Notes: generated by a model not told the origin, from the sequence alone. A DNA stretch of 64,000 bases from Equus caballus (GCF_041296265.1 NC_091695.1:14925001-14989000), one strand, 5' to 3'; positions 12,465 through 24,049 are shown, counted from the stretch's first letter. A program made the numbers and translations.

Positions 12465-12600
12465 ATTGATCAGTTATAATATACCATATGTAGTGCAAAG
12501 AACTTAAGATACAGTATTTAATGTTCATGAAAATGTTAGAAAAGTAGAGTATTATTATCACTATTTTGTGGAAGAGAAGATTTTAAAAGTCCTAAAATTA
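12465..12600 (-). repeat. MIR SINE fragment, antisense
   Basis: Antisense order 'tgcaaagaacttaagataca', 'ttaatgttcatgaaaatg', 'gagtattattatcactattt' and 'gtggaagagaagattttaaa' mirrors the MIR 3' half. Weak but ordered. Confidence 0.5.
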
Positions 12601-13108
12601 TTACCTTGCAATCAAAAAATTAATAAGAAAGAGAATAACAAAAAAACTAAAAAACAATACTCAGAAATGCAAATAGGAAATTTAGTTCAAATTTTCATGA
12701 AAAAAACAGAATATGAGAGAAAAGTATGCTCATACCACATAAAAAAAATGAAGTCAATTTAATAAGAATGGTTGCACACTTTAAGGATGATGAGAAGACA
12801 TATATTTTTATGTGCACTTTGTTAGAAATCTATTGATGTTATCTCAGACCAGGAAATTGAGTCTAACAATATCACTCTAAAAACCCATTCAAGGCAATTA
12901 AAGATTGGAGAAGAGCAGCAAAGGTAGCAGATGCACTTGAACTCTCCAATAAAAGGGATAAGATTTGTCTAAATAAGATAGGCAACTGGAAAACAAAAAA
13001 GCATGCGTTGTCCTTTAGCTCAAATAATACTTCCTTATTTTACTTTTCATTCACAGCCACCCAAAACAAGCCCCTCACTAAAGATCTCTAATGAAACCCT
13101 GAGTCTAG

Positions 13109-14041
13109 CTAAGAGAATAGCTTTTCAAAAGGCAGTTTGGATCCCAACACTTTCTTGAAAGCTTCTTTCACATCCTTGTCTTTCAGGCCATAGATCAAGG
13201 GATTCAGCCTGGGAATCACTGCAGTGTAAAACACCATGGCTGCTTTGCCAGTATCCACACTGTTGGAAAAACTGGGCCTGCGATAAGTGAAAAGTATGAT
13301 TCCCTGCAAGACAGCAATCACTGTGTGGTGGGAGGCACAGGTAGAAAAGGCTTCGCACCTTCCCTCTGCAGAGCGTACTCAGGATGGCGATGAGAATAAA
13401 CCAGTAGGAAGTGAGGATGATCACGATGGTGACAATTTCACTGAAAGTGGCCCCAATTAATAATGGACATGACATAGCAAGCAAGAGTAAAGAGAGGGGG
13501 TAAATCACAAAAGAAGTGGTGACTACATTTGACCTACAGGATGGGATTTCAAGAGCTAAACACAAGTAAACCAAAGAACACACAGTTCCACAGATGTAGA
13601 AGCTAGAGACCAGGACCATACAAAATTTCTGGGACATGGAGAGCATGTACAGCAGTGAACTACAGATGGGCAGAAAGCAGTCACAAGCCATCACAGTCAG
13701 CAGGAAGACCTCAGTGACTGCACACATGCAAAGCAAATAGAATTGCACCATGCATCCCAGGAAGGAAACTGATTTTTCCTTGTTTAAGATATTGGAAAGC
13801 ATCTTTGGCACGATGATCACGGAATTGCAAAAATCCACAAAGGACAAGTGGGTGAGAAAAAAGTACATGTAAGTGTGAAGTCCAGAGCTGACCTGATTCA
13901 GTGCAATCATGCCCAGGTTGGCCCAAACTGTGACTCCATATACGAGAAGGAACAGAGGGAGAGAAAGACTCTCAGCTCAGGGTCATGTGATACTCCAGGA
14001 AGAATGAACTCTGTCACAGTGGTACCGTTCCCCTCCCTCAT
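13109..14041 (-). pseudogene. OR5L-like olfactory receptor pseudogene
   Basis: The ATG at 14041 begins MREGNGTTVTEFIL, a standard OR5 start. Typical OR5L features follow: VPKMLSNILNKEKSVSFLGC, MVQFYLLCMCAVTEVFLL, and near the end [17 protein letters not shown]. The frame breaks at least twice: around 13920-13990 in TM1, and around 13320-13370 before TM6, where the remaining C-terminus continues in another frame to the stop at 13109. The TM3 motif [15 protein letters not shown] has become MACDCFLPICSSLLY, losing the DRY Arg and Tyr. Because both the frame and the key motif are gone it should be non-functional. It keeps almost the full 930-base span, so decay came from small indels. The nearest relative I can name is human OR5L1/OR5L2. 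Confidence 0.9.
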
Positions 14042-14805
14042 TTCCACCATATGTCAGGATGGGAAACCAAACGATGTTTTGCGTTTCTTCTAAAAAGAGA
14101 ACAAGAGAGAAAACAACACATTTATATTAACTTTGGAAAAATATAACATTGACAGTGATTTAAGATACAGTTGTCAAATAATTCAAAATTTTCAATGTCT
14201 CAGTGGATCTCACTGATCAAAATAAATTTAAGTATCAGCAGAAACCTATATGATTCCCAACTGTTATCTGCTATGATAAATTGGGTTGATGAATTAAATT
14301 AGGTGTTTTGTTGGAATCTGAAACAGGTTCAATGATTTTACAGCCTCATGGAGATAAACTACTGTTCTTTGAAAAATGTAGCAATTTCTGTCCATGTAGG
14401 GTGACAGCTATTGTGATCCTATATAGTGTACACTATCTTTTTAGATTAGTTTATCAGTAGCATAAATTTTGCAGGGGGTGAGGAGGTCCTGTACAATTTC
14501 CATGCAGGGACTGAGACCAATTTTTTTGAGCTTAGTGGCTCACAATGATTCTTTAACTCTAGAATTATGCAGAATGAAAAATAGAGAATTAAAATATATT
14601 CTAAAAGCCATCATCATTTTTACTTATCAAATTATCAAAGTAATGTAGTTAATTATAATGATAATAATCTATGTTAATAATGACTCAGAAAGATGTAACT
14701 GTTGTATACACTTTTCTGGAAAGCCATTAGGCAACGTATGTCCAAAATCTTAACCCTGACGACAGTAAAAGCTATACGATATTTTTTATGAGAGGTTTTC
14801 TTCTT

Positions 14806-15172
14806 TTTTTAAAATAAGAATTTGTTTAAGTTTTTTTTGTTATTTTTTATTTTTTTAAAGATTGGCACCTGAGGTAACATCTGTTGCCAATATCTCTTTT
14901 CTCTCCCCCTTCTTCCTCCTCCTCTTCTTCTTCTCTTTCTTCTTCTTCTCCTACTCCTCCTCCTCCTCCTCCTCCTTCTTCTTCTCCCCACAGCCCCTCA
15001 GCACATAGTTGTATATTCTAGTTGTAAGTCGCTCTGGTTGTGCTCTGTGGGACGCCACATCAGCATGGCTTGATGAGCTGTGCCACATCCATGCCCAGCA
15101 TCAGAATCAGCGAAACCCTGGGCCACTGAAATGGAGTGAGTGAGCTTAAACACTGTGCCATGGGGCTGGCCC
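14806..15172 (-). repeat. ERE-family SINE with an expanded pyrimidine tract
   Basis: Antisense ERE: T-rich tail, 'aaagattggcacctgaggta', 'acatctgttgccaatatctc', 'agcacatagttgtatattct', 'gtgggacgccacatcagcat' and the 'tggggctggccc' head. A probable target-site duplication is 'gagnttttcttctt' (about 14790-14805 and 15174-15187). The family's short CTTCTTCTCCCC section has grown into about 95 bases of C/T only (14901-14995). Confidence 0.88.
14901..14995. repeat. Imperfect (CTT/CTC)n pyrimidine microsatellite
   Basis: Almost uninterrupted C and T on the plus strand made of CTC, CTT and CCT triplets; the minus strand is purine-only. It evidently expanded from the polypyrimidine section present in every ERE of this subtype. 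Open frames across it encode low-complexity Arg-rich peptides and are not genes. Confidence 0.9.
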
Positions 15173-15659
15173 TGAGATTTTCTTCTTGGTAAGCGATTAC
15201 AATAAATATTTAATTACATTGATAAAATTGTGAAAAACTGTATCCAAAGCTACATTTCAGCATTGTTTGTAATATTAACAATGGGAAAAATTGTTAAATT
15301 AGAGCAATTTTTAAAACATAGTGGATTATATCTAGAGTAGCAAATTATTATGCTATCTGAAATTACATATTTGAGATGGCTAATTTTTTTTAAAGGATAT
15401 TGAATAGTACCCTTGGTATATACATGTGGATGTAAATGAAGATGCATATGGAGAGGTATGAATACATATGATGGATATATTATGTATTATCACTTTTATT
15501 TGGCTACAATCCTAGAAAGATAAATCCTGTATCCACATTAAAAAGGAAGGAAGTGAAAACTTTCCCAAGTTCTCTCACATTGCTGGTTGGGGAAGTAGTT
15601 ATGCTGTACATTCCACATAGGTGGAATCTACCATTTACGTCTGTCTAAAGAAAAGGAAA

Positions 15660-15855
15660 GGGGCCAGCCCAGCTCTACTCATTAGGCCATGTTGAGGTGC
15701 TGTCCCACATAGCACAACCAGAAGGATCTACAACTAAAATATGCATCTATGTACTGGGGACTTTGGGGAGAAGAAGAAGGAAAAAAAAAAAAAACAGATT
15801 GGCAACAGTTCTTAGCTCACGTGCCAATCTTTAAAAAAAAAAAAAAGAAAAGAAA
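15660..15855 (+). repeat. ERE-family SINE with internal deletion
   Basis: The head 'ggggccagcccagctctact' joins directly to the 'cattaggccatgttgaggtg' middle, so the section with the tRNA-like A and B boxes is missing. The 3' part is normal ('ctggggactttggggagaag', 'cagattggcaacagttctta') and ends in poly-A. Flanks 'aaagaaaaggaaa' and 'aaagaaaagaaaa' look like a target-site duplication, so the deletion may already have been in the inserted copy. Confidence 0.85.
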
Positions 15856-16635
15856 AGCCAAGTAGCTGGCTTACATTAACAAAAAAAGAAAGAAAAAGCA
15901 AACGGAAGTTGAGGAATTTTATTCTCTTCCCTCCTTCATACCCATGCCTTCAAATACACATGTATGATGAAACTGAGAGAAGAGATTTTGGACTGAAAAC
16001 ATAGTCTGATATTTTCTCCACATCTTGAGCTAATTTTAAAGTGGAAACATCACTTTCCTGAAGTCATGGTTTTTTCATTACCTCCTAAAAAATAAAAAAA
16101 AAAAAAAAAACTGAGTTATTTGTCATTTGCCTACTTCAAAGTTAAAACAGAAAAGTCAACTTGGAAAATTTTCTTCTTAATATTCCAGGCTGACAATAAG
16201 AAACTAATTGATGGTAAACCCAAAACAAATCCCAAAGAATTCACCTCCTCTACTGAGCAGAGATGGTCCACGTGGCCTGATTCCCCATAACCAGCTCAGA
16301 GGCGTATTAATTCAACTCTCAGAATTAGGGTGACAATTAGGGAGCTCCTCTACAGTCATAAATTCTATATTCCTTGACAAAAATCAGTGTGGAAAATGGT
16401 AGAAAGAGAAGGAGAGAGAGACACATACAGTATCATTTTGTTTATTCTGTATTTCATGCATATCAATGTTTGTTACAGAGGAAATTGTTCTAATTTCACC
16501 AACAGTTTCTCAATACTAAAAGACAATGGTTATTAAATGATTGCAAATAGGTATAAATGTGCTACTTATAATAAAATATATTACGCAAGAGAGACAGAAA
16601 GAGTGATGCAGAGATGCTGACAGACACAGAGAAAC

Positions 16636-16790
16636 AGAGAACTAATTACATGCTGAGAATTATTCTAAGCTCTTAGTACATGACATGTAATTTAATTTTT
16701 CTAAGATTTCCATGAAATAATTATTACTGAGTCCATTTTTCAGATATGATAGTATCTGAAGTTCCAAAAACACTGGACATTTCAATGAAA
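16636..16790 (-). repeat. MIR SINE fragment, antisense
   Basis: Antisense order 'tgctgagaattattctaagc', 'tcttagtacatgacatgtaa', 'tgaaataattattactgagt' and 'ccatttttcagatatgatag' follows the MIR 3' half. The interval 15856-17271 otherwise holds only a 20-base A-run at 16090-16111 and no gene. Confidence 0.55.
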
Positions 16791-17271
16791 GCAACAAAAA
16801 ATAATGATGGAAACAAGAAATAAACAGCAAACAGGATATATACATATATAGTAATCTAATTCTGCTCATAAATGGACAAACATTATGTTCATTGTAAAAT
16901 AACAGGAAGTCAGTTTTGAATTGAATCATATTTTCCATAATGGATACTGAAATAAAATGTGATTCTCCTGAGTTCTTCATTAAGCTTATAAACGTTTACA
17001 GCAAACTAAATGTGTATGTCTTAGCAGTCCATTAACCATAGTAATTTAGGTCATTTTAGATGAAATAAAGGCAAAGAAGTAGGCTTCAAACTTTGAAATA
17101 TGCTCAATCCTACCTTTGTAAATGGAGGAGACACAAAGATAAGTGATTGAAAAAGACATTCACAACTACCTACCTCTTGACTGTTATCTCCACTCGAACA
17201 CTGAAGCCCACTTATTTACCCCTCCACCAGCCTCCCCTTTGGGACTCTGAGTCCTGATAAGAAGATATTGT

Positions 17272-17782
17272 CTAGGAAAATATTTTGGAGCCCACTGCTT
17301 TTCTGAGAGCTTCTTTCATATCTTTGTTTCTCAAGCTATAGATCAGAGGATTCAGCATGGGAATCACTACAGTGTAGACACTGCAGCCACATTGTCAGTA
17401 TCCACACTGTTGCCAGAACTGGGCTGGAAAAAAAGGAAAAGGATTGTTCCATGGAAGACAATGATGACTGTGAGATGGGAGACACAGATGGAAAAGGCTT
17501 TTCATCTTCCCTCTGCAGAGCACTTCCTTAGGATGATGATGAGAATAAAAAGTAGGAAGTGAAGATGATCATGATGGCGATGATTTCATTGAAAGAGGCC
17601 ACAATGTAAAGCAATAGTTCAGTTGAGAGTTTCTTGACTCAGTGCAATCATGCCCAGGTTACTCAAAACCATGACTCCATAGATGAGAAGAAGCAGTAGG
17701 AAGAGGAAGACCCTCAATTCAGGGTTATCTGCTAATCAAGGAGAATGAACTCTGGCGCAGTGGTGCCGTTCTTCTTGCCCAT
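17272..17782 (-). pseudogene. OR5L-like pseudogene with TM2-TM5 deleted
   Basis: The ATG at 17782 starts MGKKNGTTAPEFIL, close to human OR5L (MGKENCTTVAEFILLG). The frame then hits a stop within about 20 codons. After the TM1 remnant (NLGMIALSQ-like, in a shifted frame) the sequence jumps straight to the TM5 part, readable as LLLYIVASFNEIIAIMII, then the TM6 part and the C-terminal [10 protein letters not shown] followed by a stop at 17272. The span is 511 bases against about 935 for an intact copy, so about 420 bases encoding TM2 to early TM5 are missing, along with the DRY motif and the loop cysteines. There are several further frame disruptions. The copy is certainly dead. It lies about 3.2 kb from the other OR5L pseudogene on the same strand, which fits a tandem pair such as human OR5L1/OR5L2. 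Confidence 0.9.
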
Positions 17783-18489
17783 GTCCCCACTTTACTGGGA
17801 TTGGAGAAAACTATTAGTAGTTATCCTCCGTTATATGATCCCAAATTCAGTTCTGACTATCTCCTAAAAAGACATGAGAATAAGTAGGATAGTTAATGTT
17901 TTTCAGCAAAGAAATAGGACATTGCTTTTGGGAAGTTTAGGAAAAGTCCAGACATTGTGGCCTACAAAGGCATAGAGCTCACACTCACAGATCACACAAA
18001 AGCATTCCCATCCATAAGAGTTTATATGATTCCTTAAAGTAGTCCTATACAATTTAGAGCTTGAAAGTGAATCGTTAGAGGACAGCACATATTCTTTAAT
18101 TAGCCATCTCTTTTTCTCTTTAATCAATACTGGAGATACTAGGATCCCAAGAAATAATTTTTTATAATACATAGTACCCTTTTCTGTTTTCCACTGAAAT
18201 GAGGAGAAATATGTTTATTTAAAATTGTTAACCCACAAGCGTTAATTTGTTCCAATGTGTTTTAAAAAGGGAAAGTAGCTTTTATACTCTAGATTAGCAT
18301 TTTCTCTATGAAGTTAACATAGTGGTTTTGTTAATTATGCAATTCTATGCTGACCATTGTTCGTGGAATTGGTACTTGGATTCGAACCTCCTATAACTAT
18401 GATTCTGAAGTCCTGTAAAGAGCTACTTGACAAATGAATTCACTGCTTTAAAACTATTTGTAGAACAAATAAAAGATGTGAATATGAAA

Positions 18490-18760
18490 GTATTAACACA
18501 AATGCTTGCTGCTGCATTGCAGCATTATTTATGTAAATAAAACAGAAATAAAGTGTCAAACAAGAGGGAAATGGCTAAAGTTATGGTACTTATATATTAT
18601 GGAAAACTATGCAGCTATTAAAATTATATTTTTGAAGAACTTTTAGTGACCTGAAAAATAGCTATGATAAAATGGCAAGTTAAAAAACAGTAAGCCAGAT
18701 TGCACAGACAGAATATTATATGTTTATATAAGTTGCATTGTATATTTAATCCTGACAACA
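18490..18760 (+). repeat. Old L1-type LINE 3' fragment
   Basis: The order 'gcagcattatttatgtaaat', 'gagggaaatggctaaagtta', 'tggaaaactatgcagctatt' and 'aaaattatatttttgaagaa' matches the 3' portion of ancient L1 elements (agcattatttataatag, gggaatggttaaata, ggaatactatgcagccatta). Truncated and diverged. Confidence 0.65.
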
Positions 18761-19114
18761 TCTATGAAACATAAATATTTTGTTGCAATTTTTTTTAAAA
18801 GCAATGTAAAAACATGCCTGAATTCTCACAAAACATAAGGTTTATGGAGTAGAGTGGAGAGGGAGGTTGTTATTTTTTAATAAGAGAAGGATACATTCAA
18901 GGCCTTTGACAAATAGAAAATGCCAATAGAGGGTGAGAGCACTCTCACTTATTCTCTGACCCTTGGTAGACATATACGTGACTGTAGAGGCACTAGTTAG
19001 TTATTCCTGGAGGAAAGAGAATCTGGACTAGAACTCAACAGAGCCAGGTATTTTCCTCATTCTTCAAATTATTTCAAAGAGGTGAAGGATATGTGCATAA
19101 AGAAATGCCAGTTT

Positions 19115-19366
19115 GGGGGTCAGCCTAGTGGTGTAGTAATTTAGTTCATGTGCTTTGTTTCAGCAGCCTGGGATTCTCAGGTTCAGATCCTGGATAGGGA
19201 CCTAGGCACTGCTTATCAAGCCATGCTGCGGTTGTGTCCCACATACAAAATAGAGGAATATTGGCACAGATGTTAGCTCAAGGACAATCTTCCTCAAGCA
19301 AAAAGAGGAAGATTGGTAAAAGATGTTAGCTCAGGGCTAATCATCCTCACCAAAAGAAAAGAAATT
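19115..19366 (+). repeat. ERE-family SINE (ERE2/3-like)
   Basis: Starts 'gggggtcagcctagtggtgt', has a B box 'ggttcagatcc', the middle 'tcccacatacaaaatagagg' and two copies of the 'gttagctca' 3' motif. The target-site duplication is 'aagaaatgccagttt' at 19100-19114 against 'aagaaatctcagttt' at 19367-19381. Confidence 0.93.
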
Positions 19367-19518
19367 AAGAAATCTCAGTTTGAAAACAAATAATTATTCT
19401 GATGGTATGGTTTCTCTCTTCAACAGCCAGTAAAACTGAGTTGCCTTATTCTGAATTCAAACCTTTTCCTGTTTTCAAGTCTAAGGATGAAAAATCAGGC
19501 TGTTGATTACTTATAGAG

Positions 19519-19690
19519 CAGTGGTTCTTAACCAGGAGTTGTTTTGATCCTCATGAGACATTTGGCAATGCCTGGAGTCATTTTTCATTGTCACAATACG
19601 GAGGAGTGCTACTGACATCTAGTGGGTAGAGACTAGGGATGCTGCTCAACACTATGATGCACATGACAGTCCACCCCTGCCCCCCATCAC
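19519..19690 (+). repeat. MER20-like hAT-Charlie DNA transposon, 3'-truncated
   Basis: Begins with the terminal repeat 'cagtggttcttaacc', then 'gacatttggcaatgcctgga', 'gtgctactgacatctagtgg' and 'gtagagactagggatgctgc' in family order. The 3' terminal repeat is absent. It is the complementary end to the 5'-truncated copy at 10692. Confidence 0.85.
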
Positions 19691-19834
19691 CACTGTGAAA
19701 TATATAAATAGGTCTTATAAACTTTGCCTGTCTTATGCTCAAAAGCTCCTTCCTGGAGGGCATAAGAACCAGAGTTCTACCAAATATCTGAAAGAGGTGG
19801 GGATAATGAACTTTGTAACTGAAAATAATAATAA

Positions 19835-20035
19835 TTCCTCACATTTATTGGCCACTTCTGATATGCTAGCTACTGTTATGAATACAACTATTAAACACAT
19901 TTCATCTTTATAAAAATATGTGAGATTGATACAATTATATAACTTTATGAATGAGGTGACTGAAGCACAGTCAGGTCCAACTTCCTAAAAGTCACACACA
20001 GAATCACTGACAGAATCAGACTACATGCTGCTTCT
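19835..20035 (-). repeat. MIR SINE, antisense
   Basis: Antisense MIR order: 'cacatttattggccacttct', 'tgatatgctagctactgtta', 'atgaatgaggtgactgaagc' (gatgaggaaactgaggc) and 'aagtcacacacagaatcact' (aggtcacacagct). Confidence 0.75.
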
Positions 20036-21129
20036 TGGGTTGTGACACACATATGACCCTGTGAAGAAGAGCAGAACTACTGAATGAAGCTGGGATGGCA
20101 TAGTCCTTACTCAATGCCAGAGACTATTAAAAGGGATTGCCTCAGGGATCTCTCCCAGGTCTGCCCCTTTTCTGACCATGTATTGTCTCCCTAAACCAAC
20201 AGTATTCAAATCACTGTCTGTGATTTGTGCTCTTTGATATACCAAACATTTCAAGAATTCCATGGATGTATTTAGTTACAGGTAATCAGTTTCCAAATTC
20301 TCAGCAACCTATATATGTTTTCCTAAAATTGATCCATATGTTAATTTTCTGAATTTGAAGAATGTTTCTGGGTCTTCTTTCCACCTAGCACTCTCATGTT
20401 TCTATTTCTCTCATTTTTCAAAAGTGATGATTCCTCTTATTCGTTCTCGTTTACTATGTGAATTACCCCAATGAGGAAAACAAAAGCAAACTTCTAAAAC
20501 CTAAGAACAATTTGAAATACTGTTTTTCATGAATCTTGAAGTTTTCTTTAATCAAGACACTTCAATCCCATGGTATGACTTCTTGTCATAATTCTGGCAT
20601 ATAGCACATATTTCTTTCCACAGAAAATGATGGCATTAGGCATGTGTTTTAGCCAACACAGTGATGTTTTGAAATCAGATATTTAGTAGATTGATGACAA
20701 TATTTTTTAACATCTCTTCTTTTTGTTCTTAGTGCATCCTGAAACTACTGTCACAAAACCTATCTTCCTGCAGGAGAGAGTCTCATGACAGAAAAACTAA
20801 AAAACTATCTATAAAGAGTACCATTGTCAGTGAAGTTTCATGTCATCTGGGCCAACCACTCACAGGAGATCTGCTTTGCTTACCTATTTGTCTTAGATTT
20901 AAAAACATGGCAGGTTTTTTTAAAAACTAATTTAAAAATAAATATTTTATTGAATTTGATTTCATGGTCATTATCCCTAAATTGAATAACATCAATATGA
21001 AGCTCTGAGTTTTGATGAAATGTATTCAAAACACATACGATAGTGCTGTTTTAGTAAAATATTGTATTGGCAAGGTTCAATGCAATCAGCAGTATGTTAA
21101 ATTTTCTAAACTTTTTAATTCCATCTATT
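20036..21129. other. Intergenic stretch, nothing recognised
   Basis: AT-rich single-copy-looking DNA. No protein domain, no SINE head or tail, and no OR motif on either strand. Confidence 0.5.
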
Positions 21130-21360
21130 TTTTGGAAGATTAATCCTGAGCTAACTGCTGCCAATCCTCCTCTATTTGCTGAGGAAGACCGGCCCTGAAC
21201 CAACATCCATGCCCATCTTCCTCTACTTTATATGTGGGACGCCTACCACAGCGTGGCTTGCCAAGTGGTGCCATGTCCACACCCGGGATCCGAACTGTCG
21301 AACCCATGGCTGCCAAAGCAGAACGTGGGAACTTAACTGCTGCACCACTGGGCTTGCCCC
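21130..21360 (-). repeat. ERE-family SINE (ERE2/3-like)
   Basis: Antisense ERE with 'ggaagattaatcctgagcta', 'ctactttatatgtgggacgc', 'cacccgggatccgaactgtc' and a terminal 'gggcttgcccc'. Target-site duplication 'taattccat' is visible at about 21116-21124 and 21361-21369. Confidence 0.92.
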
Positions 21361-21811
21361 TAATTCCATTGTTTTAATCAAGGTGCCTCCAAGTGGAATA
21401 ACAGATATACTTAATTGTTATATGATAAGATGTGGAAGGTCTTTTGGTAACCTTTTCAGAAATTAACAAAGTGAGTGTTTCTAATGGTTGCAGAACAAAC
21501 CACTCCAAAACATATTAATTAAAATCAACAACTAAAGATTACTGTGAGAAATTGGCACGTAACTTGGATGGAGTTGAAAGAGTTGAGTGATATTCCTATT
21601 TTAGCACAATCTCTGACAGTTTCTAGTCCCATTTCCATTTAATATGACCAAGCAGTCTCCGTATTTTCATCTATTAAAAAGTGGAAATAGAAATGATGCT
21701 GAACCCTCTTGCTTTCTAACATTGTGATATCTTTCCAAGGATACATTAATTAATTGAAATAAATAATCCAAACATATATTCATAATATTTCTCACACAAA
21801 GAATATTTCCA

Positions 21812-22002
21812 GGGCTCAGCCCCATGGCTGAGTGGTTAAAGTCCTGCGCACTCCACTTCAGCGGCCCAGGTTCACAGCCCAAATCCTGGGTGCAAATGTA
21901 CTCCAGTCCCCAACCACACCGTGGAGGTAACCCACATACAAAAAAAATAGAGGAAGATTGGCACAGATGTTAGCTCAGGCTTATTCTTCCTCAGCAAAAT
22001 AA
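21812..22002 (+). repeat. ERE-family SINE (older)
   Basis: Head 'gggctcagccccatggctga', A-box-like 'tggctgagtgg', middle 'aatagaggaagattggcaca' and 'gatgttagctcagg'. Target-site duplication 'aatatttcca' at 21802-21811 and 22003-22012. Confidence 0.92.
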
Positions 22003-22012
22003 AATATTTCCA

Positions 22013-23779
22013 AAAATATTTTTTCAATTTTGATTGATTATATTTTATCCAAATTTGCAATGCAATTATATTTTAATTAGTGGTATAATTATTATTGAAT
22101 CATTACAAGGTTAACTTAATACAGAAAGAAAAACTTTTGATTTTGCCAAAAGCATTATGAAATAAAAAGTATGAATCTGATTAATAACGTTGTAGTGATC
22201 AATGGGAGGAGTAGGATTGAATGTAAGTTCAGGAGAAGGAAAGGCACAAATATGACTGTTTTGGATGTCATTTATTTATGTATTCTAAATGGATTTGCAA
22301 TGGAAATTACAGTTTTTGTTATTTAAGTTTATGATGAAATATTGTATATGTAAAATTAAATTCTTCGAATATATACCTTTTCAAAACTAATTGAGAAGCA
22401 TATGACCAAAAGATGTGAAGACTACTAATATGAGTCATGTTGTATACAGAAGCAACAGAATCTACTATAAAGAATCTGAACTGTCACAACCTGATAATGG
22501 AAAACATATTGTATGCCAGTGTTTAATGGAAAGTGTGCTTCTGATATGTCTGGAGTCTTGAATGATTTCATGAATTCTATCAACAATTGCTTTTACAATG
22601 TTGGCGAGGTCACTTAAGCATCATAGGCCTTGGTTTCTTCAAAGTAAAGGCAAATGGGTTGTGGTAATTCTATCAAAAAATGTGCTCATCCTTGGTGCAA
22701 GCAGGACAGAAGTAAAATAAACTTCTCTAAAAACAGGCATTAACCATTACGGATTCAGTTTAAGATTAATATAAATAATTTCTTAATTTCAAAGAAAATT
22801 AGAAATTGCTTAATTGCTAAATGTATAACAAAGATAAATTTGTAAATAGCTAGAGAAACAGAAGTCAATAGAAGAGAAAAGCATTCCCTCATCAGACATC
22901 CAATATCTAAAACACTATTTTAGTTTTCCATATAGAATGGTTATTTAATTGATTCCTTATTATATAATGTATATGAATGGAACATTTCAATAATGAACGT
23001 AAGGTTAAAATAACATGAACATTCCAAATAACTTTATTGAATCCATATAAAATTGTTCCCCACGTTAGATTTTCTTCCTTACTAAAATACCTGGAAATTT
23101 ATTTCTTCCATTATATTGATGATTAGTTTGGAATTTTATCTAGACATATTGATTAAAGAGAAGGAGAAGGATGTATAATTTATTCAAGCAAAAGTGAGTT
23201 ATTAATGTTAAAGAAATCTAGAATTTTTAATTTATCAGATCAAATAGGTCTTAATAGTAATGACTGCCTGCTTTTCATTTTATTTTGAATAAAGTTATAT
23301 AGGTGATTTGTTTCCAACACTTGAGGTGACTCCAGACCCTTTTTTTTTTTTAAGATGGGAGTTCAATTGAGAAGGATTCAGAAATTACCCTCATGTTCAG
23401 GAAAAAGAATCAAGGAATTGATCATGGTTTTGATGTGTTTATAGGCAGAATGAAAGTATGAAGTACAGATTGGGTTGATACCCTGCTTACTTTTGGCCTA
23501 TAAGATTTCTTGAGAGCCAATCTACTATTTCTATGCCTCTGGTGGAGTCTGTCACAGCTTATCATCCTGCCATACCTGAGCTCCTTTGAAACACATTCAG
23601 AATAAAGGCCATGTCTTATTAACTTTCCATTCATGCCAAGTAACCTGTATACACAATAATATACACACACACATGTGTGTCATAAAGTATTCACTCAATA
23701 AAAAATTTGGTTCATCATTGACTCAGTATTGCATTTTGACTTTGCCATGCTTCCATCTTCCAAAGAAAACTCCTTGTTG
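22013..23779. other. Intergenic stretch, nothing firmly recognised
   Basis: AT-rich. A possible MIR scrap ('ggcgaggtcacttaagcatc' and 'ataggccttggtttcttcaa', about 22598-22645) and a short (CA)n at about 23660-23680 are all I see. No OR remnant. Confidence 0.45.
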
Positions 23780-24010
23780 AAATGTGTCTCCTAAAATTCT
23801 GACCATTCTGTTATTCAAGGACAAATTCAAACAATACCTGTTTTATGAAGACATCTCTCTAATGTCCCTAAATGGATTTGAACTTTCCTTTCTCTCAAAT
23901 TCTCCATGATAACTTATTATTTTCTACCTTATACAGTGACTACTTTTTTCACTGCCCTACTGTCAACACTAGATTTTACATTCCTTGAAGGATGAAGACT
24001 AGTCTTACTT
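23780..24010 (+). repeat. L2-type LINE 3' fragment
   Basis: Phrases 'tcaaggacaaattcaaacaa', 'tatgaagacatctctctaat' and 'agattttacattccttgaag' follow the L2 tail order (aagtcaaatgccacctcc, gaagccttccctga, agactgtaagctccttgag). Diverged, approximate limits. Confidence 0.4.
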
Positions 24011-24049
24011 TAACTGCTATTTGTACTTTTACAAGAGAAATTCACATGT

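Larger units (their letters stand above)
5225..13108. other. Large intergenic interval without genes
   Basis: Nearly 8 kb separates the OR9-like gene from the first OR5L pseudogene. It holds the MIR, L2, ERE, MER20-like and MLT1-type repeats listed separately. The remaining sequence is AT-rich; short open frames in it (for example at 10161-10436 and 9167-9370) have no recognisable domain and no codon bias I can see. Confidence 0.6.
14690..15530 (+). repeat. Old L1/HAL1-type LINE 3' fragment, split by a SINE
   Basis: The two halves (about 14690-14800 and 15175-15530) follow the 3' end of an ancient L1: 'acttttctggaaagccatta', 'caatgggaaaaattgttaaa' and 'ttatgctatctgaaattaca' lie in family order. 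The ERE at about 14806-15172 interrupts it. Confidence 0.55.

Noticed and set aside
14809-14991. Arg-rich 60-residue peptide
   Set aside because: Translation of the pyrimidine microsatellite in an ERE on its purine strand; low complexity only.
17903-18172. 89-codon open frame upstream of the OR5L pseudogene
   Set aside because: No similarity to an OR N-terminus or any other protein I know.
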